In this document: one piece after another, positions 1 through 9,540 of the stretch | How the letters are laid out: every line of letters begins with the position of its first letter | Numbering within the stretch: position 1 is the stretch's first letter | Assembly: GCA_945952105.1 (NCBI GenBank) | Contig: CAMFGZ010000032.1 | Coordinates: 1 to 53,014 of the forward strand | Direction of reading: 5' to 3' | DNA length: 53,014 nt | Source of the DNA: an uncultured Rhodospirillaceae bacterium | GTDB lineage: Bacteria > Pseudomonadota > Alphaproteobacteria > Reyranellales > Reyranellaceae | The notes under the pieces: generated by a model | Databases searched by the model: none | What the model was told of the DNA's origin: nothing | The model's input: the letters and a program-made list of their open reading frames with translations, nothing else | Program-made: the position numbers and the translations under genes

Positions 1-21
1 AGCCCGCGCGAAGCCACCCCC

Positions 22-60
22 GAGAGCTTGCTCAATACGTTCACAAGCTCTCAGGGTGAG
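22..60. repeat. Partial copy of the GAGAGCTTG hairpin repeat
   Basis: A GAGAGCTTG arm and a CAAGCTCTC arm surround the loop CTCAATACGTTCA. The same arms and the identical loop recur at 38238-38286, where the outer stem is perfect. Here the outer left arm is degraded (ACCCCC instead of CATCCT). The copy lies just beyond the 3' end of the acyl-CoA dehydrogenase operon, so it could act as a transcription end point, but there is no U-tract. Confidence 0.7.
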
Positions 61-83
61 GACTTTGGTTCGCAAAGCTCTGA

Positions 84-1226
84 CTACGCAGCCATCGCGA
101 GGTTGCTGTAGCGGGTCAGGTGATGCTGCTGGTTGCCGAACATCAGATCGATCATCGTCAGCCGCTTGAAGTAGTGGCTGACCGACAGCTCGTCGGTGAC
201 GCCCATGCCGCCGTGCATCTGCACCGCGCTCTGGCCACAGAACTTGCCCGACTTGCCGATCTGGACCTTGGCGCCCGAGGCCGCCTTGGCGCGTACCGTC
301 GGGTCCTTGTCGTCGATCTTCAGCGAGGCCATCAAGGTCATCGAGCGCGCTTCCTGCGCGTTGGTGAAGCAGTCGACCATGCGGTGCTGCAGCACCTGGA
401 ACTTGCCGATCGCGACGCCGAACTGCTTGCGGGTCTTGATGTACTCGAGCGTGGCCGCATTGATCGCGTCCATGCAGCCGGTGGCCTCGGCGCAGAGCGC
501 GACGATGGCGCGGTCGACCGCCTCTTCCACGGTCGGGAACGCCTCATCGACCTTGCCCAGCACGGCGTCGGCGCCGACCGAGACCTTGTCGAAGGTGAGT
601 TCGGATGCGCGCAGCGAATCCTGCGTCGGGTAATCGCGGCGGGTGATGCCCTTGGCCTTCGCATCGACGACGAAGAGCGTCAGGCCCTTCGGCTCGCGCG
701 CCGAACCGGCGGTGCGGGCCAGTACGATGATGTCGTCGGCGGAGGCGGCGTTGTAGACGACGCCCTTGTGGCCCGACAGCGACCAGCCGTTGCCTTCCTT
801 GGTCGCCTTGAGCGACACGTCGGCGAGATTGTAGCGGCTCTGGCGCTCCAGCCAGGCGAAGGCGAACTGCTTCTTGCCCTCGATCATCGGCGCCAGCAGC
901 GCCTCCTTCTGGGCCGCGGAGCCGGCGCGGGCGATCATGCCGCCGCCCAGGACCACCGTCGGCAGGAACGGCTCGAGCACCAGGCCCTTACCGAACTGCT
1001 CCATGACGATCATGGTCTCGATCGGACCGCCGCCGTAGCCGCCATCCTCCTCCGAGAAGGCCATGCCGAGCCAGCCCAGCTCGGCGAACTGCGCCCAGTT
1101 CTCCGGCAGGAAGCCACGTTCGGTCGCCGCGATCTTGCGGCGGTTCTCGAACGTGTACTTGTCGCGAACGAAACGCTCGGCGGCTTCCTGCAGCTGCTTC
1201 TGCTCGTCGGAAAGGGACAGATCCAT
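84..1226 (-). CDS. Acyl-CoA dehydrogenase, probable non-catalytic-type subunit
   Basis: 380 aa flavoprotein of the acyl-CoA dehydrogenase (ACAD) fold, expected to oxidise an acyl-CoA to the 2-enoyl-CoA and pass electrons to ETF. The N-terminal helical domain (about 1-110) starts MDLSLSDEQKQL, and the C-terminal FAD domain contains TRKQFGVAIGKFQ and HGGMGVTDE. The C-terminus ends in MFGNQQHHLTRY instead of the usual Y-x-G-(T/S)-x-x-I-Q segment, so the common catalytic glutamate region is missing. This resembles one partner of the heteromeric alpha2beta2 ACADs known from mycobacterial steroid side-chain degradation. It is last in a four-gene minus-strand operon, 40 bp after the next ACAD, with a GGAGGAG ribosome-binding site before the ATG. 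The substrate cannot be read from the sequence. Confidence 0.93.
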   Translation of the reverse strand: MDLSLSDEQKQLQEAAERFVRDKYTFENRRKIAATERGFLPENWAQFAELGWLGMAFSEEDGGYGGGPIETMIVMEQFGKGLVLEPFLPTVVLGGGMIARAGSAAQKEALLAPMIEGKKQFAFAWLERQSRYNLADVSLKATKEGNGWSLSGHKGVVYNAASADDIIVLARTAGSAREPKGLTLFVVDAKAKGITRRDYPTQDSLRASELTFDKVSVGADAVLGKVDEAFPTVEEAVDRAIVALCAEATGCMDAINAATLEYIKTRKQFGVAIGKFQVLQHRMVDCFTNAQEARSMTLMASLKIDDKDPTVRAKAASGAKVQIGKSGKFCGQSAVQMHGGMGVTDELSVSHYFKRLTMIDLMFGNQQHHLTRYSNLAMAA

Positions 1227-1266
1227 GTTTCTCCTCCGGAATTCTTGCTCGCGGTTATAGCCCCCG

Positions 1267-2475
1267 TCAGAGGCCCAGCACCATCTTCGAGACGATGTTC
1301 TTCTGAATCTCGGTGCTTCCGCCGTAGATGCTGGTCTTGCGCATGTTGAAGTAGCGCGGCGCGGCCGGCGGGGCGTGGTCGGGGCCGACCGGGGTCTCGT
1401 TCGTGTCGTGGAACAGCATGCCGGGCTGGTAGGGCTGGGCGTACTCGCCCACCGCCTCCATGGTGAGCTCGGCGATACGCTGCTGGATTTCCGAACCGCG
1501 CACCTTCAGGGTCGAGACTTCCGGCCCGGGGGCGCCGCCCTGGGCCATGGTCGAGAGCACGCGCAGTTCGCTCATTTCCAGCGCCTGGACCTGCAGGTCG
1601 ATGTCGGCGATCTGCGCCGTGAAGGCGGGATCGTCGGCCAGGGTGCCGCCGTCCTGCGGCTCGATGCGGGCGATCTTGCGCAGCACCGAGACGCCGCGCT
1701 TGGAGGACGGGACCTCCGCGATGCCCAACCGCTCGTTGGCCAGCAGGAACTTGGCGCAGGTCCAGCCTTCGTTTTCCTTGCCGATCAGGTTCTCGACCGG
1801 GACCCTCACGTTGTCGAGGAACACGTCGTTCACGTGATGGGCGCCGTCGGTCATGATGATCGGCCGCACTGTGACGCCCGGCGTCTTCATGTCGATCAGC
1901 AGGAAGGAGATGCCCTCCTGCGGCTTCGCTTCGGTGTTGGTACGCACCAGGCAGAAGATCCAGTCGCCCCAGTGCGCGAACGAAGTCCAGGTCTTCTGGC
2001 CGTTCACGATGTAGTGGTCGCCACTTTCGTCCTTCTGGCGCACCGCGCGCGTGCGCAGGTTGGCGAGATCAGAGCCGGCGCCCGGTTCGGAATAGCCCTG
2101 GCACCACGACACTTCGGAACTGCGGATGCCCGGCAGGAAGCGCTCCTTCTGCGCCTCGGTGCCGAACGTGTAGATCACCGGGCCGACCATCTTCGGGCCG
2201 AACGGCAGGATACGCGGCGCGCCCTCTTCCGCCAGCACGTTCTCGAACAGGAAGCGCTGCGTCACGTCCCAGCCCGGACCGCCGTACTTCTTCGGCCAGG
2301 TGTAGGCGAGCCAGCCCTTCTTCCCGAGGGCCTGCTGCCACACGACGTGGTCGTCGCGGTCGTAGTGCTTGCCGGAGAAGGTCTTCTCGCGGGTCGCCGG
2401 CGACAGGTTCTCGCGCGCGAAGGCACGCACTTCGTCGGCGAAGGCCTGATGCTCAGGGCTGAGGGAAAGGTTCAT
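1267..2475 (-). CDS. Acyl-CoA dehydrogenase
   Basis: 402 aa ACAD. Motifs run in family order: substrate/FAD loop SEPGAGSDLANLRT, the central beta domain (KTWTSFAHWGDWIFCL), then the C-terminal helical domain ending YGGSTEIQKNIVSKMVLGL. The family's Y-E-G catalytic position reads Y-G-G, as in many FadE-type and heteromeric ACADs, so any base must lie elsewhere or in the partner subunit. By eye the protein is strikingly similar to the ACAD at 3070-4266, which suggests an old tandem duplication. Its ATG is 8 bp past the stop of the DUF1993 gene and 40 bp before the 380 aa ACAD, so the three are very likely co-transcribed. The Shine-Dalgarno is weak (GAGA), which suggests translational coupling. 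Confidence 0.94.
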   Translation of the reverse strand: MNLSLSPEHQAFADEVRAFARENLSPATREKTFSGKHYDRDDHVVWQQALGKKGWLAYTWPKKYGGPGWDVTQRFLFENVLAEEGAPRILPFGPKMVGPVIYTFGTEAQKERFLPGIRSSEVSWCQGYSEPGAGSDLANLRTRAVRQKDESGDHYIVNGQKTWTSFAHWGDWIFCLVRTNTEAKPQEGISFLLIDMKTPGVTVRPIIMTDGAHHVNDVFLDNVRVPVENLIGKENEGWTCAKFLLANERLGIAEVPSSKRGVSVLRKIARIEPQDGGTLADDPAFTAQIADIDLQVQALEMSELRVLSTMAQGGAPGPEVSTLKVRGSEIQQRIAELTMEAVGEYAQPYQPGMLFHDTNETPVGPDHAPPAAPRYFNMRKTSIYGGSTEIQKNIVSKMVLGL

Positions 2476-2483
2476 TGTCGATC

Positions 2484-3002
2484 TCAGCTCGCGATCCGCA
2501 TCTTGCCGAGAAAGTCGCGCTTGCCCAGCGGCACACCCTTCTGGCGCAGGATGTCGTACGCGGTGGTGGCATGGAAATAGAAGTTCGGCAGCGAGAACGA
2601 CATGAGGAAGCCCTCCGCCTTGAATGGAATCTTGCGGTCGCCGAGCGAGAAGATCACATCCTGGCCCTCGATGCCGTTCACCTCGTCCGGCTTGATCGCC
2701 TCGAGCGTGGCCTTCGCGTCGCTCACCAGCTTCTGCAGGCCCGCATAGTCTTCACCCGCGGGCTTGGGAGGTGAGAAGGCGCCGGCCATTGCGCCCTTCA
2801 CGCCGCCGGCGGAGTGGTGCGCCGCCGAGACGATCTGGAAGCGGAACGGTGCCATGTCGGGAAACAGCCTGGTCTCGACGATCTCGTTGGGATCGAGGCC
2901 CTTCTCCTTGCAATGAGCAAGGCCCTTGGCGAGAAACCCCTCGACGCCGCCCAGAACCTGCAGGAACGACACGACGCTGAGGTCATACAGGGAAATGGCC
3001 AT
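2484..3002 (-). CDS. DUF1993 family protein
   Basis: 172 aa. It begins MAISLYDLSVVSFLQ and matches what I recall of the DUF1993 family, helical proteins resembling DinB-type four-helix bundles. Histidines in SAAHHSAGG and FYFHATTAYDIL sit where such folds may bind metal, but no activity is established. No signal peptide or membrane helix is visible. The ribosome-binding site GAAGGAG lies 10 nt before the ATG. Its place between two acyl-CoA dehydrogenase genes, 8 bp before the next start, suggests a role tied to that pathway; that is inference only. Confidence 0.8.
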   Translation of the reverse strand: MAISLYDLSVVSFLQVLGGVEGFLAKGLAHCKEKGLDPNEIVETRLFPDMAPFRFQIVSAAHHSAGGVKGAMAGAFSPPKPAGEDYAGLQKLVSDAKATLEAIKPDEVNGIEGQDVIFSLGDRKIPFKAEGFLMSFSLPNFYFHATTAYDILRQKGVPLGKRDFLGKMRIAS

Positions 3003-3069
3003 TAAGCGCTTGCTCCTTCACGGCGATGCCACGACTTGAGGACAGGATCGGGGTGGCGCGGGAACCTGC

Positions 3070-4266
<1,197 letters not shown>

Positions 4267-4421
4267 GATCCCCTCCCGAGGAGGCATTTTCGATTTGGCC
4301 GGAGTTTAGCCACCAGCCCGTTCGGGACAAGCGCGCAAGCGTCGCTCCGCGGCAGGGAGCGCCGCGAAGCGGAACAGGTTTACGTAAGAAAATCTCACGT
4401 CAGCCCCCCGGCTTCGTAACC

Positions 4422-4437
4422 ATTGACGCACGTCAAT
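4422..4437. promoter_or_regulatory. FNR/FixK-type palindrome upstream of ompW
   Basis: ATTGACGCACGTCAAT has perfect ATTGAC/GTCAAT arms around GCAC and fits the TTGAY-N4-RTCAA pattern bound by CRP/FNR-family regulators of oxygen limitation. The centre is 63 bp before the OmpW start codon. A class II position (-41.5) would put transcription start near 4471 with a 5' leader of about 22 nt. No good -10 or -35 is seen, as expected for an activator-dependent promoter. E. coli ompW is known to respond to FNR. Confidence 0.65.
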
Positions 4438-4492
4438 TCCCACCCTCGCGAGGTGGCGTTCACTTCTCCCGGCGTAAAGCGGGAGAGTACCA

Positions 4493-5185
4493 ATGCGGAA
4501 AGTTTCGATTGTTGGAGCGATGGTTGCGGCAGCTTTCATGTCCTGCATGCTGGGGCAAGCGGCCAGGGCGGATGACGATACCCAGAGCCCCTGGCAGGTG
4601 CGCGTCCGCGCGCTGGGCGTCCTTCCGGCCTCGGGCGGGAGCACGGTGAACGTTCAGGGCGTTCCCGCGCTTTCCACGCCGAACTCCGGCCTGTCCATCG
4701 GCAACTCGATCGTGCCCGAACTCGACATCAGCTACTTCGTTACACGCAACGTCGCGGCCGAGCTCATCCTGGGTGTCACGCCTCACAACATCACCGGCAC
4801 CGGCGCCCTCGCGAACACCAACATCGGAAGCGCGTGGCTCCTGCCGCCGACCCTGCTGGCGCAGTATCACTTCACCGATTTCGGTCCGTTCAAGCCCTAT
4901 ATCGGCATCGGCCTCAATTACACGATCTTCTTCAGCCAGAGCGCCGGCTACACACCGACCAACGGGCTCGGGGTGACCAACCTCAGCATCAACAATACCG
5001 TCGGCGGCGCCGTACAGGTCGGCTTCGACTACATGATCGACAAGCACTGGGGCGTGAATTTCGACGTCAAGAAGTACATCCTGCGTCCGACCTACAATGC
5101 CACGGTCAACGGCACGATCCAGGTGAACGGCACGGCTGTCATCGATCCCTGGATCATAGGCGCCGGCGTGACCTACCGGTTCTAA
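4493..5185 (+). CDS. ompW: OmpW family outer membrane protein
   Basis: 230 aa outer-membrane beta-barrel of the OmpW family, small eight-stranded channels for hydrophobic compounds. A signal peptide (about 1-26) ends LGQAARADD. The mature part begins WQVRVRALGVLP, continues with PELDISYFVTRNVAAELI, a central LLPPTLLAQYHF block and GIGLNYTIFF, and closes in GAGVTYRF with the C-terminal phenylalanine typical of outer-membrane barrels. Length matches the family. A GGGAG ribosome-binding site precedes the ATG. The gene is single, behind the FNR/FixK-type palindrome at 4422-4437, and is followed by a hairpin at 5221-5250. Regulation by low oxygen is inferred from that site. Confidence 0.93.
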   Translation: MRKVSIVGAMVAAAFMSCMLGQAARADDDTQSPWQVRVRALGVLPASGGSTVNVQGVPALSTPNSGLSIGNSIVPELDISYFVTRNVAAELILGVTPHNITGTGALANTNIGSAWLLPPTLLAQYHFTDFGPFKPYIGIGLNYTIFFSQSAGYTPTNGLGVTNLSINNTVGGAVQVGFDYMIDKHWGVNFDVKKYILRPTYNATVNGTIQVNGTAVIDPWIIGAGVTYRF

Positions 5186-5220
5186 GCCGATCGGGCGATC
5201 TGCTCCGCTCACGCGGGGCT

Positions 5221-5250
5221 TGTCGCGGGACGACGGTTCTTCCCGCGACA
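5221..5250 (+). terminator. Hairpin after ompW
   Basis: TGTCGCGGGA and TCCCGCGACA form a perfect 10-bp stem around a 10-nt loop, 36 bp after the OmpW stop codon. There is no U-run, so it may be a processing or stabilising hairpin rather than a true intrinsic terminator. Confidence 0.45.
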
Positions 5251-5296
5251 GCCGGTCCCGGCGCTCTCTCCGGGACCCGTTGCCATAGTCCGCCCC

Positions 5297-5776
5297 ATGA
5301 GCCGCATTGCTCCGCCCGCCGAAAGTCGCCTCAGTAACTGGTATCCCGGCGCGAGCCTGGCCGACAGTTTTGCCGTCGTCCTGCCGCCGGATGCGCCGAC
5401 CGACGTCGACACGCTCGCCACCCTCCTCTTCGCCGATCCGCCCGCGTGGTTCACGATCCTGCTGGCGATCCGCGATCGGGCGATGGCGCCCTTCGGCGTC
5501 ACCGCTTCTCACGCCTTGAGGGCCGACGACCACATCTCCTTCTTCCCCGTCCTCTCGCGCTCGGCCGACGAGATCGTCCTGGGTGCCGACGACCGCCACC
5601 TCGACTTCCGGGCTTCGGTGCTGCTCCGTCGCACCGACGGGACGCTCGTCGCCACAACGGTCGTGCGCTGCCACAACCTGCTGGGACGCCTTTATCTCGC
5701 GGCGATCCTGCCCTTCCACATCCTGGTCGTGACCGACGCGCTGCGACGTCTGCGCCGACGCTTCGAGCGCTCCTAA
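5297..5776 (+). CDS. DUF2867 family protein
   Basis: 159 aa. The segment SRLSNWYPGASLADSF, a central ISFFPVLSRSADEIVLGADDRHLDFRAS and a hydrophobic end (LYLAAILPFHILVVTDAL) match my recollection of DUF2867, a family of unknown role. The last 30 residues are apolar then basic (RRLRRRFERS), which suggests membrane contact. No clear Shine-Dalgarno is seen. Its TAA stop shares four bases (CTAA) with the TAG stop of the convergent CoA-transferase gene, so there is no intergenic space between them. Confidence 0.75.
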   Translation: MSRIAPPAESRLSNWYPGASLADSFAVVLPPDAPTDVDTLATLLFADPPAWFTILLAIRDRAMAPFGVTASHALRADDHISFFPVLSRSADEIVLGADDRHLDFRASVLLRRTDGTLVATTVVRCHNLLGRLYLAAILPFHILVVTDALRRLRRRFERS

Positions 5777-6975
5777 GGTACGATCAGCACCTTGTCCGCC
5801 TTGAGCTTGTCGATCGCCTGGTCGCTGAGGCCGGCCTCGCGCAGGACCTCGACGCCGTCGCCGCCGATCCGGGGCGCGTGGCGGCGGAACTCTACCTTTG
5901 TCTTCTCGAAATCGAGCGGGCTGGCGAAGGTGGTGATCGGCCCCTCGGTCGGGTGCTCGCGCTCGGTGAAGAAGCCGGTGGCCTTGAGATGCGGGTCGTC
6001 CTTCAGCTCTTCCAGTGTGCGCACCGGCATGGCCGGAATGTCGGCTTCGTCGAACATGTCGAGCCATTCCTGGGTCGGCCGATGCTTCAGGAGTTCGGCC
6101 AGCACCTGGTAGAGCTCGCTGAAGTGCCTGGCCCGCTCCATGCGATCGACGAACTTCTTCTCCTTGGCGAGATCGGGCCGTTCCGCCAACTCGAAGAACT
6201 TGACCCAGTGCGCATCGGTATAGGGCAGCGCGCAGATGTAGCCGTCCTTCGTCGGAAACGGATGGCGGAACTTGTTGATGATGCGGTCGTAGCCCATGGG
6301 CGCGCGCTCAGGGCTCCAGGTGGCGCCGAACAGGTGCTCGGTCAGCCAGAACGAGGCCAGCGTCTCCAGCATCGGGACCTCGATCATCTGCCCCTCGCCG
6401 GTGCACTTGCGATGGTAGAGCGCGCCCAGCACGGCGATGCAGAGATGGAGACCCGTCGTCTTGTCGGCGATCAGGCTCGGCATGAACCGCGGCGGCAACC
6501 CGTCCACGCGGCTCTGCAGCGAGGCCGCGCCCGAGACTCCCTGAACCAGATCGTCGAAGGCCGGTTTGTGGCCGTATGGACCCTTGCGCGCATAGCCCAG
6601 TGAATAGGCATAGATGATCGACGGGTTGATCTTCTTCAGTTCCTCGTAGCCCAAGCCCAGCCGCTCGATCGCCTGCGGGCGGCTGTTGTGGATGAAGAGG
6701 TCGGCATCCTTGATCATGTCCTTCAGGACAGCGCAGGCGGCGGGCTTCTTGAGGTCGAGGCAGATCGAGCGCTTGTTGCGGTTGGCCGCCATGTAGATCG
6801 GGCCCATGGCCGGGGCGTTGCCGAGGCTGCCGCCCGAGGCGCGCAGCAGGTCGCCCTCCGGCGGCTCGACCTTGATCACGTCGGCGCCCATGTCGGCCAG
6901 ATGCTGCGTGGCGAACGGCCCCAGCAGCACGGCCGTCAGATCGATCACCCGCACGCCCTGCAATGGTCCCGGCAT
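5773..6975 (-). CDS. CaiB/BaiF family CoA-transferase
   Basis: 400 aa class III CoA-transferase, which moves CoA between carboxylic acids through an aspartyl-CoA anhydride. The N-terminus (GVRVIDLTAVLLGPFATQHL, ADMGADVIKVEPPEGD) and NRNKRSICLDLKKP are diagnostic. The usual catalytic aspartate is seen in PAFDDLVQGVSG. TGLHLCIAVLGALYHR and the HPFPTKDGYI segment follow in family order. The GAGGAA ribosome-binding site is almost adjacent to the ATG. It is monocistronic, convergent with the DUF2867 gene and divergent from a second CoA-transferase. The acyl substrate is unknown. Confidence 0.93.
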   Translation of the reverse strand: MPGPLQGVRVIDLTAVLLGPFATQHLADMGADVIKVEPPEGDLLRASGGSLGNAPAMGPIYMAANRNKRSICLDLKKPAACAVLKDMIKDADLFIHNSRPQAIERLGLGYEELKKINPSIIYAYSLGYARKGPYGHKPAFDDLVQGVSGAASLQSRVDGLPPRFMPSLIADKTTGLHLCIAVLGALYHRKCTGEGQMIEVPMLETLASFWLTEHLFGATWSPERAPMGYDRIINKFRHPFPTKDGYICALPYTDAHWVKFFELAERPDLAKEKKFVDRMERARHFSELYQVLAELLKHRPTQEWLDMFDEADIPAMPVRTLEELKDDPHLKATGFFTEREHPTEGPITTFASPLDFEKTKVEFRRHAPRIGGDGVEVLREAGLSDQAIDKLKADKVLIVP

Positions 6976-7117
6976 TTCCTCGTCCCCGCTATGACGTTTT
7001 GGTCTTGGCCAGACCGTGCCATCGCCCTTTGCGAAATGGTAGTCCTACAGTAACAACCCGTCCCGAGACGCTTCGCGCTGCGAGGCGCGGGGCAATCCTG
7101 AAAGTTGGGGTTTCGTG

Positions 7118-8245
7118 ATGGCTGGAGCGCTGGACGGTCTGCTGGTGGTGAGTGTCGAGCAGGCGGTGGCCGCGCCCTATTGCGCTGCCCGGCTGGCGGA
7201 TGCCGGCGCCCGCGTCATCAAGATCGAGCGCCCCGAGGGCGATTTCGCGCGCGGTTACGACGGCTACGTGCACGGCCAGTCGAGCTACTTCGTCTGGCTG
7301 AACCGCGGCAAGCAGTCCCTCACCCTCGACTTCAAGGCCAGGGACGACCTCGCCCTTCTGCACCGGCTGATCGCCAAGGCCGACGTGCTGATCCAGAACC
7401 TGGCGCCGGGCGCCGCCGACCGCGCGGGCTTCGGCTCGGCCGCCATGCGCGCGGCCCACAAGAAACTCATCACCGTGGACATCTCGGGCTACGGCGATCA
7501 CGGCCCCTACAGGAACCGCCGCGCCTACGACCTGCTGGTCCAGGCCGAGAGCGGGCTGGCCTCGATCACCGGCACCGAGCATGCGCCGGGCCGCGTCGGC
7601 ATCTCGGCGACCGACATCGGCACCGGCATGTACGCCCATGCCGCCGTGCTGGAGGCGCTGATCGCGCGCGGTCGGACCGGCGAAGGCCGCGCCATCTCGG
7701 TCTCGCTCTTTTCCTCGATGGCCGAATGGATGACCGTGCCGCTGCTCGGCATGGAATACTCGAACTACGAATGGCCGCGGCTCGGACTCACCCATCCGTT
7801 CATCGCGCCCTACGGCGTCTATCCGACATCGGACAAGGTGCCGGTGCTGATCTCGATCCAGAACGACCGCGAGTTCGAGCGGCTCTGCCACGGCGTCATC
7901 GACAGGCCGGGCCTCGAGAAGGATCCCGACTACGCGACCGGCAAGGCGCGCAACGCCCGGCGCGACGACACCAACGCCATCGTGGCGAAGAGCTTCGCGT
8001 CGCAGACCTTCGCCGACCTCTCCGCCCGCCTCGAAGCCGCGCAGATCGCCTGGGCCCGCGTCAGCGGCGTGAAGGACCTGACGACGCATCCGCAGCTTCG
8101 CCGCACCGGCTTCAATTCCATCGACGGCAAGGACGTGTCGATCCCGGCGCTGGCCGCCTCCTACACCGGCGAGCCCGAACGGCTGGGTGACGTCCCGACG
8201 CTCGGCCAGCACAGCGAGGCGATCCGCAGGGAGTTCGCCGCCTGA
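7118..8245 (+). CDS. CaiB/BaiF family CoA-transferase
   Basis: 375 aa class III CoA-transferase, divergent from the one at 5773-6975. It shows ADAGARVIKIERPEGDFAR, LNRGKQSLTLDFK and AYDLLVQAESGLASITG, the last carrying the catalytic-aspartate region. IGTGMYAHAAVLEALIARGR and HPFIAPYGVYPT follow. ATG at 7118 is used; a GTG directly before it would add one residue. The stop overlaps the ATG of the following MFS gene (TGATG), so enzyme and carrier are translationally coupled. This suggests that the carrier imports the acid or a precursor of it. The 142-bp divergent gap before it shows no convincing operator. Confidence 0.93.
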   Translation: MAGALDGLLVVSVEQAVAAPYCAARLADAGARVIKIERPEGDFARGYDGYVHGQSSYFVWLNRGKQSLTLDFKARDDLALLHRLIAKADVLIQNLAPGAADRAGFGSAAMRAAHKKLITVDISGYGDHGPYRNRRAYDLLVQAESGLASITGTEHAPGRVGISATDIGTGMYAHAAVLEALIARGRTGEGRAISVSLFSSMAEWMTVPLLGMEYSNYEWPRLGLTHPFIAPYGVYPTSDKVPVLISIQNDREFERLCHGVIDRPGLEKDPDYATGKARNARRDDTNAIVAKSFASQTFADLSARLEAAQIAWARVSGVKDLTTHPQLRRTGFNSIDGKDVSIPALAASYTGEPERLGDVPTLGQHSEAIRREFAA

Positions 8246-9456
8246 TGTCCGACCGGCCGACGAGCCGCCTCCTCCAGGGGACGAGGCTCGCGGCCTATGG
8301 CGCCGCCTACTTCTTCGCCGCCGGTGCTTTCATGAGCTACTGGCCGGTGTGGCTGCGCGACCGCGGCGTCAGCGACACCGAGATCGGCACGCTGTTCATG
8401 TCGCGCCAGATCGTGACGGTGATCGCCACGCTCTCGGTTGGCTGGATCGCCCATCGCCTGGGCGGCCCGCGCGGCGTCATCGTGGCGTTGGGCATCGGCG
8501 CCGTCGTGATGATCGTCGCCTACCAGTTCTCCTACTCGTTCCTCGCGATCTTCGTCGTCACCATGATCTGGGGCTTCCTGTGGTCGCCACCGATGCCGCT
8601 CTACGACGGCGTACTGGTGACGGAGACCAAGAAGCACGGGCTCGACTATGCGCGCGTCCGCATGTGGAGTTCGGTCGCCTTCATCTTCGGCACCTTCATC
8701 GCCGGCATCGCCGTCGACCGCTACGGCCCGCCCTGGGTGCTCTATGTCGGCATGGCGAGCATCGTTCTGCTGGCGCCCTTCGCGCTGCTGCTGCCGGCGA
8801 CGCCGCCCCGTGCCGCCGCCACCGGCCCCGAGCACGCGCCGTTCCGCGTATCCGAGCTGCTGCGGCAGCCGCCGTTCCTGCTGTTCCTGCTGGCCTGCGG
8901 TCTCTGCCAGGCCAGCCATTCGGTACTCTACAGCTTTGGCACACTCACCTGGCGCGGCGCCGGCATCGACGACGTGACGATCAGCGCCCTCTGGGCCGAG
9001 AGCGTCGCCATCGAGATCGTGCTGATGCTGTTCGGCGGCTGGCTGCTGGGACGGCTCGGCGTCTGCGGCCTGATCGCGCTCGGCCTCGCCGCCGGCCTGG
9101 TGCGCTGGACCGCGATGGCGTTCACCACCGAGCTATGGGCGCTGGTGCTGCTGCAGGCGCTGCATTCCTGCACCTTCGCCGCTTGCCATCTCGGCGCCAT
9201 GGCCTTCCTGCAGCGCGCCCTGCCCACGCACGGCGCCGCGATCGGCCAGAGCCTCTATTACGCACTGGGCACCGGCGCCACGCAGGCCTTCGTCTACCAG
9301 TTCTCGGGCCTGCTCTATTCCGAGTACGGCCAGCGCGCGTTTCTCGGCATGACCGTCGTCAGCGCAATTGGCCTCTGCGCCGTGATCGCACTCGCCCGGA
9401 CTTGGAAAGGCGGATTGCTGGTTGGACAAGCGAGGCTCCAACCCTTGTCATCCTGA
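8245..9456 (+). CDS. MFS transporter, HcaT/LacY-like
   Basis: 403 aa, about 12 membrane helices. The start (RLAAYGAAYFFAAGAFMSYW, PVWLRDRGVSDTEIGTLF) resembles the MFS_1_like group that contains the 3-phenylpropionate carrier HcaT. The cytoplasmic loop SVGWIAHRLGGPRGVI matches MFS loop 2-3, and RVRMWSSVAFIFGTFIAG corresponds to the LacY helix V region. Its start codon overlaps the CoA-transferase stop. A role in uptake of an aromatic or aliphatic acid processed by that enzyme is inferred. Transcription probably ends in the inverted repeat pair at 9447-9533. Confidence 0.88.
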   Translation: MSDRPTSRLLQGTRLAAYGAAYFFAAGAFMSYWPVWLRDRGVSDTEIGTLFMSRQIVTVIATLSVGWIAHRLGGPRGVIVALGIGAVVMIVAYQFSYSFLAIFVVTMIWGFLWSPPMPLYDGVLVTETKKHGLDYARVRMWSSVAFIFGTFIAGIAVDRYGPPWVLYVGMASIVLLAPFALLLPATPPRAAATGPEHAPFRVSELLRQPPFLLFLLACGLCQASHSVLYSFGTLTWRGAGIDDVTISALWAESVAIEIVLMLFGGWLLGRLGVCGLIALGLAAGLVRWTAMAFTTELWALVLLQALHSCTFAACHLGAMAFLQRALPTHGAAIGQSLYYALGTGATQAFVYQFSGLLYSEYGQRAFLGMTVVSAIGLCAVIALARTWKGGLLVGQARLQPLSS

Positions 9457-9533
9457 GCGCAGCGAAAAATCTCGCGTTCGTCACAGAGTTCGCTGGTCGT
9501 TCGTCTGGATCCTTCGCTGCGCTCAGAATGGCA
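9447..9533. repeat. Interspersed repeat, two inverted copies
   Basis: GTCATCCTGAGCGCAGCG on the left and GATCCTTCGCTGCGCTCAG on the right are opposite orientations of one family that recurs at 11596, 16245, 16313, 23049, 23107 and 23948. The left copy overlaps the last codons of the MFS gene and the right copy ends just before the stop of the PLP-enzyme gene. Together they could form a large hairpin between convergent genes. Confidence 0.75.
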
Positions 9534-9540
9534 GCATTCA

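Noticed and set aside
4460..6067. 535-codon minus-strand frame across OmpW and DUF2867
   Set aside because: Composition is typical of an antisense shadow; OmpW and DUF2867 on the other strand have recognisable features.
6976..7117. Divergent gap between the CoA-transferases considered as a regulator site
   Set aside because: Short inverted segments are present but none is longer or more perfect than expected in GC-rich DNA.
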